The notes under the pieces are model-generated. The model saw only the letters and a program-made list of their open reading frames with translations. It did no database searches and was not told the DNA's origin. Made by a program: the position numbers and the translations under genes. Below are positions 1-11,425 of a stretch of DNA of 64,000 nt, piece after piece. The first letter of the stretch is position 1. Every line of letters starts with the position of its first letter. This DNA comes from Lentinula raphanica (Eukaryota; Basidiomycota; Agaricomycetes; Agaricales; Omphalotaceae), in contig JANVFP010000025.1 of the NCBI GenBank assembly GCA_027919835.1, positions 434,001 to 498,000 on the forward strand, read 5' to 3'.

Positions 1-334
1 CTGCGGCGTTGGATGATAGAGTGAAGAGAGAGTTGTCGTTTAATCGAACTGTGGGATACGCTACTCACAGAATGTCATCGACTTCGTGATAATGATTCAT
101 AGTTATGGTCACAACTCGCACCAACAGTATTATGTGTTCACTTCTGCGTTCGGCGGTCCCAGTTCTCGCTAGTATGTCAAATGCCGATGAAATCTCCTCG
201 TACTAACTTGGTGTTGTTATTTTAGAACACCACGGACCAAGTCGGTAGACACAATGTAGAATCCATATCTGATCTTCGAGAACGTTGCCCGTTTCGAAGC
301 GACACTACGACTCCGTTATATATATTCAGGACCT
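1..334. other. No gene recognised
   Basis: I see no convincing coding block or repeat here. It may be the 5' part of the decayed gene that follows, but no conserved block is readable. Confidence 0.4.
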
Positions 335-2060
335 GTGAGCGCTGGTTCTGATTGTACGAAAGTGGAGAAGCGCCTGAGCTTTTCTATCCAGTTTGGACGC
401 CACATTCTTGGAAGTAACATGCCTCTTGACATGGTTGAGGTGGACTCCGCAGAAGACATAGACGAGATAGTCAAGCAGATAGTCTCCGAAAATACTATGG
501 CAACACAAAACCGAGCGGTGATGATGAAGGTAACTTGTTCAATTTGAGAAGATATGTCTGCTCACAAAGTTTGTGTGCTGGTTTAGACACCGCTTTCAGA
601 ATGACATCCAGTCACTATCGCACTCCTACCAACCAAAAGGAAGGAGAGCTTCGAAGAAAATCATCAGATCCATATGCGTCTGATTGCGATGGCCGAGTAA
701 CTTGAATTGCCTATCATTGCATTGGTTGCTGATGGTGCTGCCACGGAGTTGTCTGCGCAAGGCCTCATGGGCGAAGAGCACACCGGCCGACCACCCTTGC
801 TCTTTGAGAATCCGACTTATGGAGTCCGCCTTTCCTGTCTTCGAAACGGGTCCTCTTATAATTATATCTGTTACAGATGCTCCGCATGCTAGGAAGACTG
901 CACGTAATCAGCCCCAACATGGAACTCACACAGCAAGCTTGGGGTCTGCTTACCTGGTCAATCGATCGCTCGTTGATATTTACATGCTCGAAGGATCTGG
1001 GCTAATGCCACTTCGTGATGTGGACAACGCTGACAAGCAGGGCGACGTGTCTGTCGAAGACCGAATTCTTGCAGCTTTCCGTGCACGCTTCTGGCTCAAC
1101 TTCGTTTTCCACCACATTCTACATCTCTCGAAGCGATTTCCTGATTTCTGCTCCACTAAGAGACCGTCCATCTCTGCTGCCAGCCTCAAGATTTTCAATC
1201 GGCTCTGTGATACGCTATTACTCCTAGTGATCGCATACTCGGAGTACTTTCCCGACGTACTATTTTTCATTCGCAGTATTTCGACGGAATTCATTAAAGA
1301 CTTTTTCTGACTTGGACGTCAGTTTCTGAAAATTGTGCAGCATATTTGTGGAGGCTATTCAATCGCCTTGGAAAAGGTCTGATGGACTCGGTGTTAGGTT
1401 ATATCTTTGACGCAGCTACCGATCTATCCACCCCATCCCATGAAGTGATACCTCCGATCAGAGTCACTCGCACAAAGATCGACGAGCTCATCTGTGTCGT
1501 GATATTCTGGCTATCCCTGCCTCGAAAACACCCTCCTTCTCCAAACAACCTCTCATTTGCCTTAATGCTCTTGCTGTTGAAGGTACAGATGGAGATGACT
1601 CGGATTCCGGTGCCAATTCAGATGATGATCACAGGTTGCTTGTCCCCGGAAACGGTGACGATGAAGTTCTTGCTGCACGTGAAAGGATCAATCGCTCGAT
1701 GACTAGTCTTGCCGCCACGGTACTCAGCATTGTGCGACGATCTGGAAACATTGATCTCCAGCAATGATTTACACAATACCGAGATTCACTTCCCTCGCAC
1801 AACCGTCGTAATCGCTGGTGCTCGACCACTCAACAATCATGCGCTGACTGTGGAGAGTCGGCTCATCAAGGCCCAAACATCCAAAATCTCTATCGCCACA
1901 TGTCTAGATGTACGACAGGCCTCACAGTCAGTAGTAATACACAAAATCGGAGCATCGTCAAGCTAAGCGACAAAAGCTTGCACTAAAACAGGTTCAGCCT
2001 GCTGAACAATCTGACAAAACGACGAAGATGTCTCCGCAGAAGGGCTCACATCGAATGCGA
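335..2060 (+). pseudogene. Decayed copy of an unnamed dispersed Agaricomycete gene family
   Basis: Open stretches in changing frames read in order as one broken protein. There is a block with ATQNRAVMMK near 500-530, one with ALVADGAATEL near 720-752, one with VTDAPHARKTARNQ near 871-912, one with RDVDNADKQGD near 1016-1048, and one with ILAAFRARFWLN near 1066-1101. A Cys/His cluster (CADCGESAH, then HMSRC) follows at about 1840-1912 in yet another frame. From memory this block order is that of a multi-copy, uncharacterised protein found dispersed in mushroom genomes. I know of no assigned function and cannot check it here. Some frame changes could be short introns, but in-frame stops (for example after the acidic stretch near 1760) make a dead copy more likely. 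A second remnant of what may be the N-terminal half of the same family lies at 5326-6560. Confidence 0.4.
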
Positions 2061-3127
2061 ATCGCACAAGATCTGAATGCCGACTTGAAATAAATGATAA
2101 CAAAGATCAAGAAGCGACTGAATCGCAGTTTAGAGACCGTCGCGACTATCAATCAAAGTCCAGGATCAGTAGATGGTTGAGTTGTAGATGGTTGAGCCAG
2201 GATCAGTAGATGGTTGAGTTTTTCCGTCTTCACGTTACGCTTCTGTACTCACATAGCAACTTAGACAAAATTCTCGATATGGATCCGTGATCAAAGCCAC
2301 CGAAATTAGTGGCTTAGTCTTCCTTTCCTTGCGCATGCGCGTAACGCCGGCTTTTCGCGCCAAATCATTCAGAAGAGCGACGAGTCACGGCGGTAGAAGA
2401 GGAGGAACAACCCCTGGGTGGCGGGAGGGGGGGAGAAAATGTTTCGGCAGAGCTGTGAAGGTGGGATCGTGGTGTTGCTCCTGAAGGCCTGCATAGAACC
2501 CGCAAATTGACTTCAGCCAGTTTGTGGCTGCCTCGATGATTCTCAGAGAACGGTAGTTTCCGGATGAGCCATCAAATTCAACGACATTCCGGTTCCTCGA
2601 AGTGGCAGTACGCTGGGGTAGCTTCAATACTAAGGACACTCAATCTTTCAAGGTTCCTTCTACGGTTTGCGCTGCGTGCTGTGTCTTGCTTGATGATGTT
2701 CAGAGGTTCTCGATGCTATTTCCCTGTATTCGTTGAGGGTACGAACCTCTTAGTTGGAGACTTGCATTTCTCTCAAGGAGCTGCTGGGATGAGTACGAGA
2801 GCGATTCATATCGAAAATTGCAGTAAGTATTATGCGAAACGGTTTGCCATTGATGTACACAGACGTCCATAAATGATTCTTGATCTCAACCCCAGTATTT
2901 CTTCTTTTGACTCTATCAAACACAACTCCAGTATCGATTACTCGCAGGTATGCCTAGTTGCCTTACCATCCTCCTGCACTCATTCTGCGATAATCAACTC
3001 GATTCAAACTTTTGATCCTTGCTTTAATCCATCAAGGTACAATTTCTCCATCCCCCATCCTTTCTAACGGAGCCTCCAACTCGATAATGAGCTAGTTTCT
3101 GTAATATCCAATCAGAACTCCCAGAAT
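2061..3127. other. No gene recognised
   Basis: Only short open frames without recognisable motifs. A tandem piece reading 'gatcagtagatggttgag' is repeated near 2165-2220. It is otherwise featureless and may contain the promoter of the T5orf172 gene. Confidence 0.4.
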
Positions 3128-3628
3128 ATGGTCAAGCGGCCCCGTCGCGTTCTTCACTCTCTCTATGCGAAACGACGAGCACGTCCGACGTCGCCTGCAG
3201 ACGGTCCCGGCTTTATCTACGCGTTTATCGATAAGGGTAGCCGGTTCAAAATCGGGATGACGAGGAATTTCGATCGAAGGAGGACCCAGTGGGACAGACA
3301 GTGCCCATCCAATCGACGTAGATGGATGCCCCCGTTAGCCGTTCAGAGGAGACGGAGAGCCGGTATGTCTTCAATCGTTCATCTCATTATATCGAATGAT
3401 GTTTTCGCGTTAGAGTCTCTATCACATCTCCTTCTAGAGCTCAAATGCTCCGATAGACCCCGAACTCGATGCTCTCATTGTAAGTTCCTCGATTTATGTA
3501 TGCTCAGTCTGTGAATGCTTCATCAAGGCCATAAAAATCACAACGAGATCTTCACTTTCAACGCCAAAGGGTCGAAGGCATGGAGGACTATCGTGCATCC
3601 TCTGCTTCTCAAAGCTGCCAGGGTGTAA
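3128..3628 (+). CDS. T5orf172 / GIY-YIG-like domain protein, three exons
   Basis: This is a small protein of about 133 residues. Exons are 3128-3362, 3414-3479 and 3528-3628. Both introns (51 and 48 bp) are GT...AG, and the phases close exactly to a stop at 3626-3628. The basic N-terminus is followed by the family signature GFIYAFIDKGSRFKIGMTRN, then RRRTQWDRQCPS, a basic RRRRAE turn, HLLLELKCSDRPRTRC with the Cys/His pair HCH at the exon 2/3 join, and a C-terminal EIFTF...AWRTIVHPLLL block. The family (T5orf172, related to the GIY-YIG nuclease fold) is abundant in Agaricomycetes; its role there is not established. The start is the first ATG of exon 1, just before a basic stretch. The absence of frame damage in otherwise decayed surroundings suggests a functional or recently functional gene. 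Confidence 0.75.
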
Positions 3629-5325
3629 GGTACGTGTTTTCTCTTCGTTTCACAACCTTTCAACTGACTCTCTTCATAGTTATGGTAAATAGATAGTATA
3701 TCAAGATGTATTGACTCTTGAGTGCAGTATTATGCATGATATACGCACAGAACATGCCCCCAACTCATCTGCACGAAGCCCAAAGATACATGAAAGATAC
3801 GTACTACAGTACTTATGTTCGACGCACCGAGTAAACGAAATTGCTCTAGTTTTCGCCGAGAGGAGTCCCTGTCTTCTGCAGCGCATTGCACCAATCGGTC
3901 GACGCTACTGGATGCCGAAAAGTACAGATCAACCAGGTTCTCTTGACGTTGATCCATCTCACGATCATCTGCTGAAACTTAATCGTATCAGATTACTCAA
4001 ATATGGATGCTCCTCAGATCTACACATACTAGTATGGACTGGCTGAAGGTGGTGCGAGACTCGTGGAATCTTGCGTGGCTTGTCGAATTCTGGCTGACTT
4101 AACTTACACAGCGGTCAGGGTAAACGTTACGACACGGCACCTCTATACGTCCTCGTTGCTCGAGAAGAAGAACAGTACCTGCACATGTTTAGGCATTCTA
4201 ACCATCCTTTACGCTCTCTATCGCACAATACCCTCGCTTCCCACTTCCGAAACGATCATATGCACTGTCGATGTGTGCTCCGAGCAAATGGTCCAGTAAA
4301 GAACCGCCAACTCCACGATCTGAAGGAGAACTGTGGAAGCTTCTCTCATGGTGGAGTGAAAATCAGGGCCTACGAGTGAGTTTGCATCTCTCCTACGCTA
4401 CGACAGGTTATGCTGAGCAGCCTTGTCACTCAGGGCATGATCTCGACTCCACCGAGGAACAGTCAATTCGAAAAAGCACTACATTTGTGGTAACGGGTTT
4501 GCGGGTTTCATTGCTGTTGCAGAAACAAGAAATAACCTTCATGGATGTTTCTTACAAGACATTGTAGACGGTATTCGCCGTCATCGAGATTTGCCTGTCT
4601 GGGTCCCAGTCTTGAGAGAGCAGCATGAAGTCATCATAAAGGTTGATTCTGGAGCTAAAACTATTGGATACGGTATGACTTGTATATCATAGAGCGATCA
4701 AGGATTGATCGTGGTGTTAGGTGACACGTTACCAAAGTGCTCTCCCCCAAAAGTGATTGGAAACCATCTGCAGCGATGGATTAAGCTGAAGTTCGGTGAA
4801 AACTTTGGGTGGGTCGGAAGAGCACCAGTAGCGCAGTACAGCGAACATGATTTCGCATGGGATCTGGGGTGACGAGCTATGGTCGGATGAGCAGAAAATG
4901 CTTGACCGTATCAGGTGGTTTATGAAACTGACGAATCCGTGAGTGAAGACATTCTCGTGCAATGAATACAGATGTACTGACCGTCTTCTTGTAGCCATGC
5001 TCCTTCTCCAATGTCGAACATGCAGAACATTCCGAACCATCTCCAAATATGTCACGAGCTCGCCCAGACCTTCATAACAGGCTCCTCCATCCGTGCTCTG
5101 TTGTTGAAAGTCTCACTCGAAGTGACTTGTGAAGAGGGGAGTATTGATATTTTACAACGCAGATGCAAATCCAACCTGAGCTGGGACTGAAAGCACGCCA
5201 GTGGAACAGAACGATGATCAGATCAGCACATCATCGTCAGAATCTGAAGTACCTTGGACTGTCACCGGATCATCGTTGTAGATAGAGTCAAATCCACCCA
5301 AGAAGGGACTTAATGCTGCGCGGGG
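3629..5325. other. Unresolved, probably decayed coding sequence
   Basis: Protein-like fragments occur in several plus-strand frames: RYDTAPLYVLVAREEEQ near 4128-4178, PPTPRSEGELWKLLSWWSE near 4306-4362, and DLPVWVPVLREQHEV near 4588-4632. They are separated by stops. I do not recognise a family. They could be exons of one degraded gene or several fragments. Confidence 0.3.
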
Positions 5326-6560
5326 TTGTTCATGAAGAGAGCTTCTGAAGCTGTGAAACGGAATGGCTCTCCCAGTCCTTCCAATTCTCGGAACAAAGCG
5401 AAAAAGTCCAACGCCGAAGGCAACGAGTCCATCTCGGGGCCAACTGGTCTCTCGAAGGCTGACATTGCTGAGAAGCGATATGCAAAAGAGTTGGATGAGG
5501 GGAAGTTCAATCCAGAGAAGATGGCGGTAGGCCTCAGGAAAAAATGCTTACTTATCGATGAACGAGCTGGGTTCCTTTCTCATCGGCTTCGTGCCTTTCG
5601 CTGCTCAAACTGTGGTCAGGATACTATATGTCAAGCTAAAAAGATGCTCCGAATTCCAAACGATTCACTGAACATCATAGAAAGTGTACGAAAGGAGACA
5701 TCCGCATTCCAAAAACTGCTTTTCCGACTTTTAAAACAAGTACACTGACCAACGGCATATTTAGAGGTTTCCAAAACCTTCCTACGAAAACACGCCACAT
5801 GCTCGGTATCTCCACGCTCAACATCTGGAACCTCGTTCGAGTCATCAGATTCTTCAGCTCCTTTACCAAGACAGTTCGCCTGTCCTGGGATCAACGCTGC
5901 TCACGAACCTAGAGTCACTTCATACCTTCACTGCTCGTCTGCCTTGGGAGGTGGTTCTCGCTCTGTGACAAAGATTGCACAAGAATTCTTTCAATCTCCG
6001 TTCAGGAATATGTGCAAAGCTCAGAAGGAAGAAGTAATCGACCAGCAGGACAGTAAACACACTTGGCGCAACAATTATTGCCGTATGAATGTCCGCTCAG
6101 TTGCGTGTCTGACGGTATTAATTGATGTCGATGAGAACGCGCAGCCTTGTTCTGAATGTCGAGCTTTGATGTCGTCGAAAGCGTTTTAAAACGCTATCGG
6201 TCTCAGAATACCCGATTCTGGCAATCAGAAGCATATCAATAAGAGGCTTCAGAACAAGCTGCTTGCGCACCAGGCTGGTCGAATCTGCAGTATGTATTAC
6301 ACCACCTTCAGTGTTCGCCTGAGTGTAATTCATCCTTTTGTTGCTGAATCTGTCATCGCAGCTTAAGCGGGATAGCTTCAGGATCTTCCATGAGACTTTC
6401 GGCGGCTTCGGTTCCCAAAGATCGATGTCATCTTCTTCGATGACTCTTGACTTTCCGCTGTTCCTTGACTCAGGACGGAGAGTTGGAACAGCCGCAGGGA
6501 ATGCTACACAGGAACGATCCATGCTCTCTCTCATTCGAACTCACAGAAATGCTAAAGTTA
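5326..6560 (+). pseudogene. Degraded gene fragment(s), possibly the N-terminal half of the 335-2060 family
   Basis: An open frame at 5326-5748 gives about 140 residues: a Ser/Lys-rich start, then EKRYAKELDEGKFNPEKMAV and a Cys pair (CSNCGQDTIC). Further on, in other frames, a second Cys pair block reads QPCSECRALMSSKAFKNAI, then RIPDSGNQKHINKRLQNKLL (about 6140-6260). From memory the second block resembles the segment upstream of the 'HARKT' region in the same dispersed family, so this may be the front half of another copy. Stops and frame changes between blocks argue for a pseudogene. I assign no function. Confidence 0.3.
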
Positions 6561-7229
6561 TAAGTCTTAGGCAATGAGTAAACGCCGCACATCGATGCTA
6601 CAGACAGGTATCAAGCTTCTCGAAGTTCCCCCTGAAGCAGAAATTTCTAAGAAGTCACCGTTATTGCTCCGTTCATGGGGCTTTGTTTTTGCACGCGTTC
6701 AGAAAGATACCACACATGCATAGCAACTGTTCGTTGGCAAAGGTATGTCTCTGCATTTTCATTTCATTCCATCGATACGCTTCTTTGCCATGACACATTA
6801 ACCGCACACTGTTTCAGGTGCCACTCCAGGAGAAGTTGTCCGCATGATGAAGACGAAGATATGAGGTTTAAAGGCTGTATTTTACTTCATTGACGTGCTA
6901 GCAAATATACGAAGTTCTCATATATATATACGAGTTGAAAATACGATTTGCGAACCCTGAGGTGAAGGTTCGGTCAAATTTCGCGATTGTTGACGAAAAC
7001 GGTTCGGTCAAATGCATTTTGGGAGGTTCCTGAAGCGCAGACCAAAGAAAGAGGTAGAATGCTATGAGTAGCCAAAACATTGGCACCGCATACCATTTGG
7101 CTTTGGTAGATACCTGTGAAGTGAAGATGAGCTCATGGGTTTACGCGATTGCCTCCCAGTCTATATGAAATCGAGAACCTTGATTTTGTGTTTACATTTG
7201 GAAAGAGAAGCCGGACGCACCATCCCAAA
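6561..7229. other. No gene recognised
   Basis: Short open frames only. A stretch near 6592-6725 reads as a small protein-like frame (LEVPPEAEISKKSPLLLRSW), without a known motif. Confidence 0.35.
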
Positions 7230-7504
7230 CAATGCTCTCCGTACTAACATCCCAGTCTACCAGTAGCGTACTCATCCAGCATATTGTAGGCCATATCTGA
7301 ATGCTCATGCTCAATTTTATCCTTAATAACTGCCTCAACATCTTAACCCGCATATTTGAGTATCATATCGGCGCCTCCAGGATGGTCTTTAACTTCGCTG
7401 GTAATGTTGTACAATTTTGCCTCATATGAGATCCAGCAGTTCGAAGGCACAGCGTGAGCAGCAAGTCCGTCCACGTCGAATATCCTACTAGCCCGTTTCG
7501 ACAT
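7230..7504 (-). pseudogene. Cytochrome b5-like heme-binding domain, broken
   Basis: Read on the minus strand from an ATG at 7504, the frame gives an intact first half of a cytochrome b5 domain. It has a Trp/Ile beta strand (CWISYEAKLYNIT) followed by the heme-ligand motif KDHPGGADMILKYAG. A TAA stop follows directly where the family normally continues with a KDAT-like turn. The same frame then resumes with DVEAVIKDKIEHEHSDMAYN and LDEYATGRLG, which matches the second heme-ligand region and the terminal 'xxYxxGxL' of the b5 fold. The domain is therefore complete but interrupted by one in-frame stop. In other fungi such domains bind heme and pass electrons, alone or fused to oxidoreductases. 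No partner domain is visible here, so this is a dead fragment. Confidence 0.65.
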
Positions 7505-8110
7505 GGCCCAAGATGCTAGCACTGCACACCAAGACGAGGTCGGTTGTCGCTGGTCAGTATGGGGCTCAAGAAACTGTGCGATAAGATGAGCATGCGCCAA
7601 TGAAGATTGACAGTGAGAAAACTCCAATGAGATGAACACCCGATCATGGGTGTAGGACAATATGAATGGGAGGTGATTGGGTATTGACCGGGAATGCATG
7701 ACCCTGTGAATGCCCTCTCATCGCTCTCCCATTGCCCTCTCATCGCCCGTTGCTTTTCGTGCTCGTAAAATATTATATATACTGATGGACAAATAATGAG
7801 TAAAATACTATAAATTTCAAATGAAAGATAACTCTTATAACAGCAATGAAATCAATTGCAAGATACATCCTTTTACAAGTGTAATATAGGTTGTTAAAGC
7901 ACATATTTATCCTTGGTTATAATAATGCTATGTATTGTGCAATATCTGAGCTATTACTATATATTCTACTGGTGTAAAAGACACAGCAATATCCCACCTT
8001 TGACCAATTATTTTACAGTGGAACTATATGTTCAATTGAAACAGATTTATCAACTGTAAAATACATTGTAAAATCATATATATTACTTGACCTTTTACAG
8101 GTGTTATATA
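7505..8110. other. AT-rich spacer, possibly a remnant MITE
   Basis: From about 7770 the sequence becomes AT-rich, with repeated pieces of 'ttttaca(g/a)gtgtaatata' in both orientations (for example near 7871, 7972 and 8093). I find no clean termini. It ends where the homology to retroelement gene 1 begins. Confidence 0.35.
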
Positions 8111-8115
8111 TTGAA

Positions 8116-10664
8116 ACCTTGGGGGTGCTCGTCAACTGTTGGAAACACAAACCCAACAATGCCAGTCCGGCGTTTAGCTTAAGACGCTATTCCCATCCGG
8201 AAGATGTTGATTTTAAAGAGCTCATGGACCAGGTTTCCGGCGAGACCCCGCTTCAGACCTTTTATCCTTCTCAATTGACCTCCTTTTGTACCACTTTCGC
8301 GACCGGGCCCGTCTCCACAGGCGAGGCCTTTCAACTTTATCAAGCCCTAGCCTTCCTGCAGCGCGGTTTTTCGCGAATTATCCGTGGCCATCTCGCTAAG
8401 AGTGAGATCCATCGTCGCCTCTTAAAATTCACCAGCCTCCCCAACTTTTCGCATAGCCTGGTAAGTCTCCTCGACCTACTTTGTTCCCATCGCCTTGCTC
8501 ATCCCTCTCGGTAGCAATACTACCAGTTGTTTTGGCACGGTCACAGTAACTGCCCCCTCGTCGCGCCTCTCCTAGTCATCCTCATCTGCGAATTTTGTGA
8601 AGAACATTTGTCCGAGGCCGAGTACGCTGAACGAGTATACGATGCCAGGATTAGAGACGGCCCGGGTATGAGTCTTAAAACTCGCGATCGTCTGCTGGTA
8701 AGCCTTCGTCCTTCCTCCTTAATCCAGGTTGGCTAATGGCCTTGCTCAGGAGGATATTACCGAAATTTTTGAACTCCAGGACCTAGCTCTTCCTATACCG
8801 CTTGATTCTTTGACCAGGGAGGGACAACTTATCCTTACTGTTGCCAGTCAGGGTTCCCGTGTCGACCAGATCGTCCATCCTGCCTCTAAACGAGCTCTTC
8901 TTCCTGACCCGGCATTTGCAGTGCCTTTGCCAGCACCCCAGGCTTCCTCTTCTTCGGTTCCCAAACGACGCCTGCGTCCCCTTTCGCCAGACTTTGACCA
9001 ACCCATAGGTCAGCCGCTGACTACCAACTCGCCCCAGTCTCGTCGTCCCCCTGCGAAGTTTCCAGTCACTCCAGATCCCATTGTTGAGGATGTTGAGGAG
9101 GAAGATCTCACGGCAACCGACGTGTTCAAGGATTCTGGGTCTCCTGATGTGTTAGTCATTCGTCCCAGCATTGCGCGTGCCGCCAAGGCGAAACCGAAAA
9201 TCCCTGAGGAGTTTCAGAAAGTTCCTGCTCCGTCTTCAGTCCATAAACGCGAACATTCTCCACCCAGCATTGCCCTTTCTTCTTCCACCGCTGCCCCGCC
9301 GACTAAGAAGCGTCGCACCCAGAAATCCGCTGGGAAGGCTCGCGCGGAGTCCCTGGTCCCAGCTCTGGAGGAATCGTCTCCCAAAGACGAGGAACCCTTC
9401 CGCATTCAAGAGGGGGAACCGGATTACTTTACCGGCGACGATTCCCGAACGTCTACTCACGCCCACTTCTTAACCAATCCTGATTTTAAACCCAAAGCTC
9501 CCTTTTCCGAGCTAATTCGCAAAACCATCACTCAAAATCCTCGTGCTCCTAAACTACCTTTCCTTCGACGACCCAAGTGGAAGCTTTCTGACGAAATGAA
9601 GAAGTTCGGGGCCTTCATCAATTCTACAGACACCGCCTTTTCCTTACAAGGTTTGAGTTGCTATAATTACCTAGCCTCTCGTCCCTTGCAGTCCACCACC
9701 AGTGCCACCCTTCCTTCTCCTGAAGCTCTGCATTCTCCCACCAATTGTCTATCCTGTCTCAGCCGAGGTGTCGTCTGCGAAGGGGGTACTAAGATTGGTG
9801 GGCCCTTTGGGCATTGCGATCGCACGCATCGCAACTGCCCCAGCTGCCTAGGTCTGGACGAACACCGGGATCGATTTCTCGCAATCCACAACACGGTCCA
9901 AGGCTACCCTGCTGGTAAGATAGATCTTTTCCTTCATCCGGCGCCCCTGCTGACTTTTCGCAGGCTATTCCGATTCGTTGGAGCGGTTCCGTGCCACCCT
10001 TGATGAGATGGGCCATGTTACCGCTTCTTTCGAAACCATCTTTGGTGACATTCGCCGACGCCTCGCCCTCAACCTCCAGGAGATACGGGCCCACGGTTTC
10101 GACTTCAATGTCGTCCTTTCGAAGTGGGCCGATGAAAACCCCAACCTTCCCCTCGACTACGATCTACTCACTTGGTTGGCGACTTTCTTCGGCTGGGATT
10201 CCGCCTGCAATCTCTCTGCCTTCCTGGTTGATCCCACGGATACGGCTCGTCTGGAGGAGTTCCTGCTCGCCAATGACTTCCCGGACGATGCTCCTACCAA
10301 TCTCTCCGTTCCGGCTCCTTCAATGGCCTCGGCGACTGACTTGCCTCCTGAATCCCGGGCTCCTCCTACTTCTTCTTCATCGGTACCTCTGGGACCAGTC
10401 CTTAGTTCGCGCCGTCGTCCTGCCGCTGCCGTACCCAGCAACTTTTCGTCTGATTCCAAATTCCACACCCCTCCCGCATCCACTACTGCCGATGACAATA
10501 TGGAGGTCGAAGAGGGCACTTCGCGTGCCTCAGTAGCTCAGGCGTTGGTAACCGAGCACGACGATAGCGAGGAAGACGAAATGGCGGGCGATGATACCGA
10601 CGAAGAAGTTTTGGTAGAAGCCGAGCCTCCCACCACTCTGAAGTCACCCAGGTCTCGTAAATAG
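8116..10664 (+). CDS. Retroelement accessory gene 1, copy A (5'-truncated, unknown function)
   Basis: Four exons are supported: a truncated first one ending at 8460, then 8515-8697, 8750-9914 and 9964-10664. All phases close to a stop at 10662-10664. Exon 2 has a hydrophobic Cys-containing stretch (CPLVAPLLVILICEFCEE). The middle is Pro/Ser/Lys-rich with basic clusters (KKRRTQK). A six-cysteine block near 9746-9850 reads C-x2-C-x6-C, a spacer, then C-x6-C-x2-C. It is followed by a helical region (FNVVLSKWADENPNLPLDY) and an acidic tail. The alignable homologue in copy B (52046-54829) starts further upstream, so the N-terminus is lost here. The cysteine block suggests zinc binding and the basic runs a nuclear location. 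The reaction or partner is unknown. It runs antisense to the retroelement. Confidence 0.65.
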
Positions 10665-11316
10665 GTTGTTAACGGACTTTATGCCTTCTCGAATGCTTGC
10701 CTCTGTAGATTAGTGATTGGACTCTCATCTTGAGCCAGACTAACTCTACTCCACAACTTGTACTTTGTCTTGCTGTATATAGTACCCCTCTTGGTCTCTA
10801 GTTAGCTAGTAGCCTTCTGCTTGAATGTCAATGCCCATGTGGGCTCAATCTTGTCCTGTCCTACTTTGTCTGAGATCTCCTTAAATATCCTAAGTTAACT
10901 TTAAGCCTCTGAATTTCTTCTTAGTGGACTTTAAGTTGTTAGGTCTGTTGTCCTCAACCAACACCTGATAGAACCCTATAAGTAACTTTATTGATACTAT
11001 GTTTTCTTCTAAATGTTCGTCTTTTGACATCTCTACAGCTTTTGCGTTACTTTTTATGATTCATGAAGCACGAATTTCGGTCTGATCTGCTAGATCAAAC
11101 CCATCAATGTTGATTTTTCGGTTATCAAGTTGGTGGTTGCAGCCTCATATGGCATGTTAAATCCATTGGGCTTTACAAATTGCAAGCTGCGTCGGTTTTA
11201 GATCTAAGTTTTTGCGTTGTACGCATGCTTAAGCTGTCAATGAGCACAGGTCTTTTAGATCTCGCAAATTTTCATGAAAATTTCTGAAATTTCGAAAATT
11301 CTTGAAACACCGTGTG
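10665..11316. other. Spacer between accessory genes 1 and 2
   Basis: There is no coding potential. It aligns with 51355-52045 of copy B (inverted). Similarity is high next to gene 2 and falls toward gene 1. It contains GATCTGCTAGATC at 11084-11096. Confidence 0.6.
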
Positions 11317-11334
11317 TCCCCTCCCCCAAACTAA
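11317..11334 (-). other. Internal polypurine-tract-like sequence
   Basis: On the minus strand (element sense) this reads TTTAGTTTGGGGGAGGGG, the same core as the tract before the 3' LTR of copy B. It lies about 40 bp upstream of the gene 2 TATA box. Confidence 0.55.
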
Positions 11335-11374
11335 AGCTCAGCAGTCCCCTGCTGACCCGAAGCATTGGAAAAGG

Positions 11375-11382
11375 TATAAAAG
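11375..11382 (+). promoter_or_regulatory. TATA box of gene 2, copy A
   Basis: TATAAAAG lies 44 bp before the ATG at 11426. An A-rich leader directly precedes the ATG. The same box and leader are conserved in copy B (near 51289-51299, minus strand), so the gene has its own promoter inside the retroelement. Confidence 0.6.
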
Positions 11383-11425
11383 CCCTTGATCTAAGAGATC
11401 CGACTCCCAACTCAACGAAAAAAAA

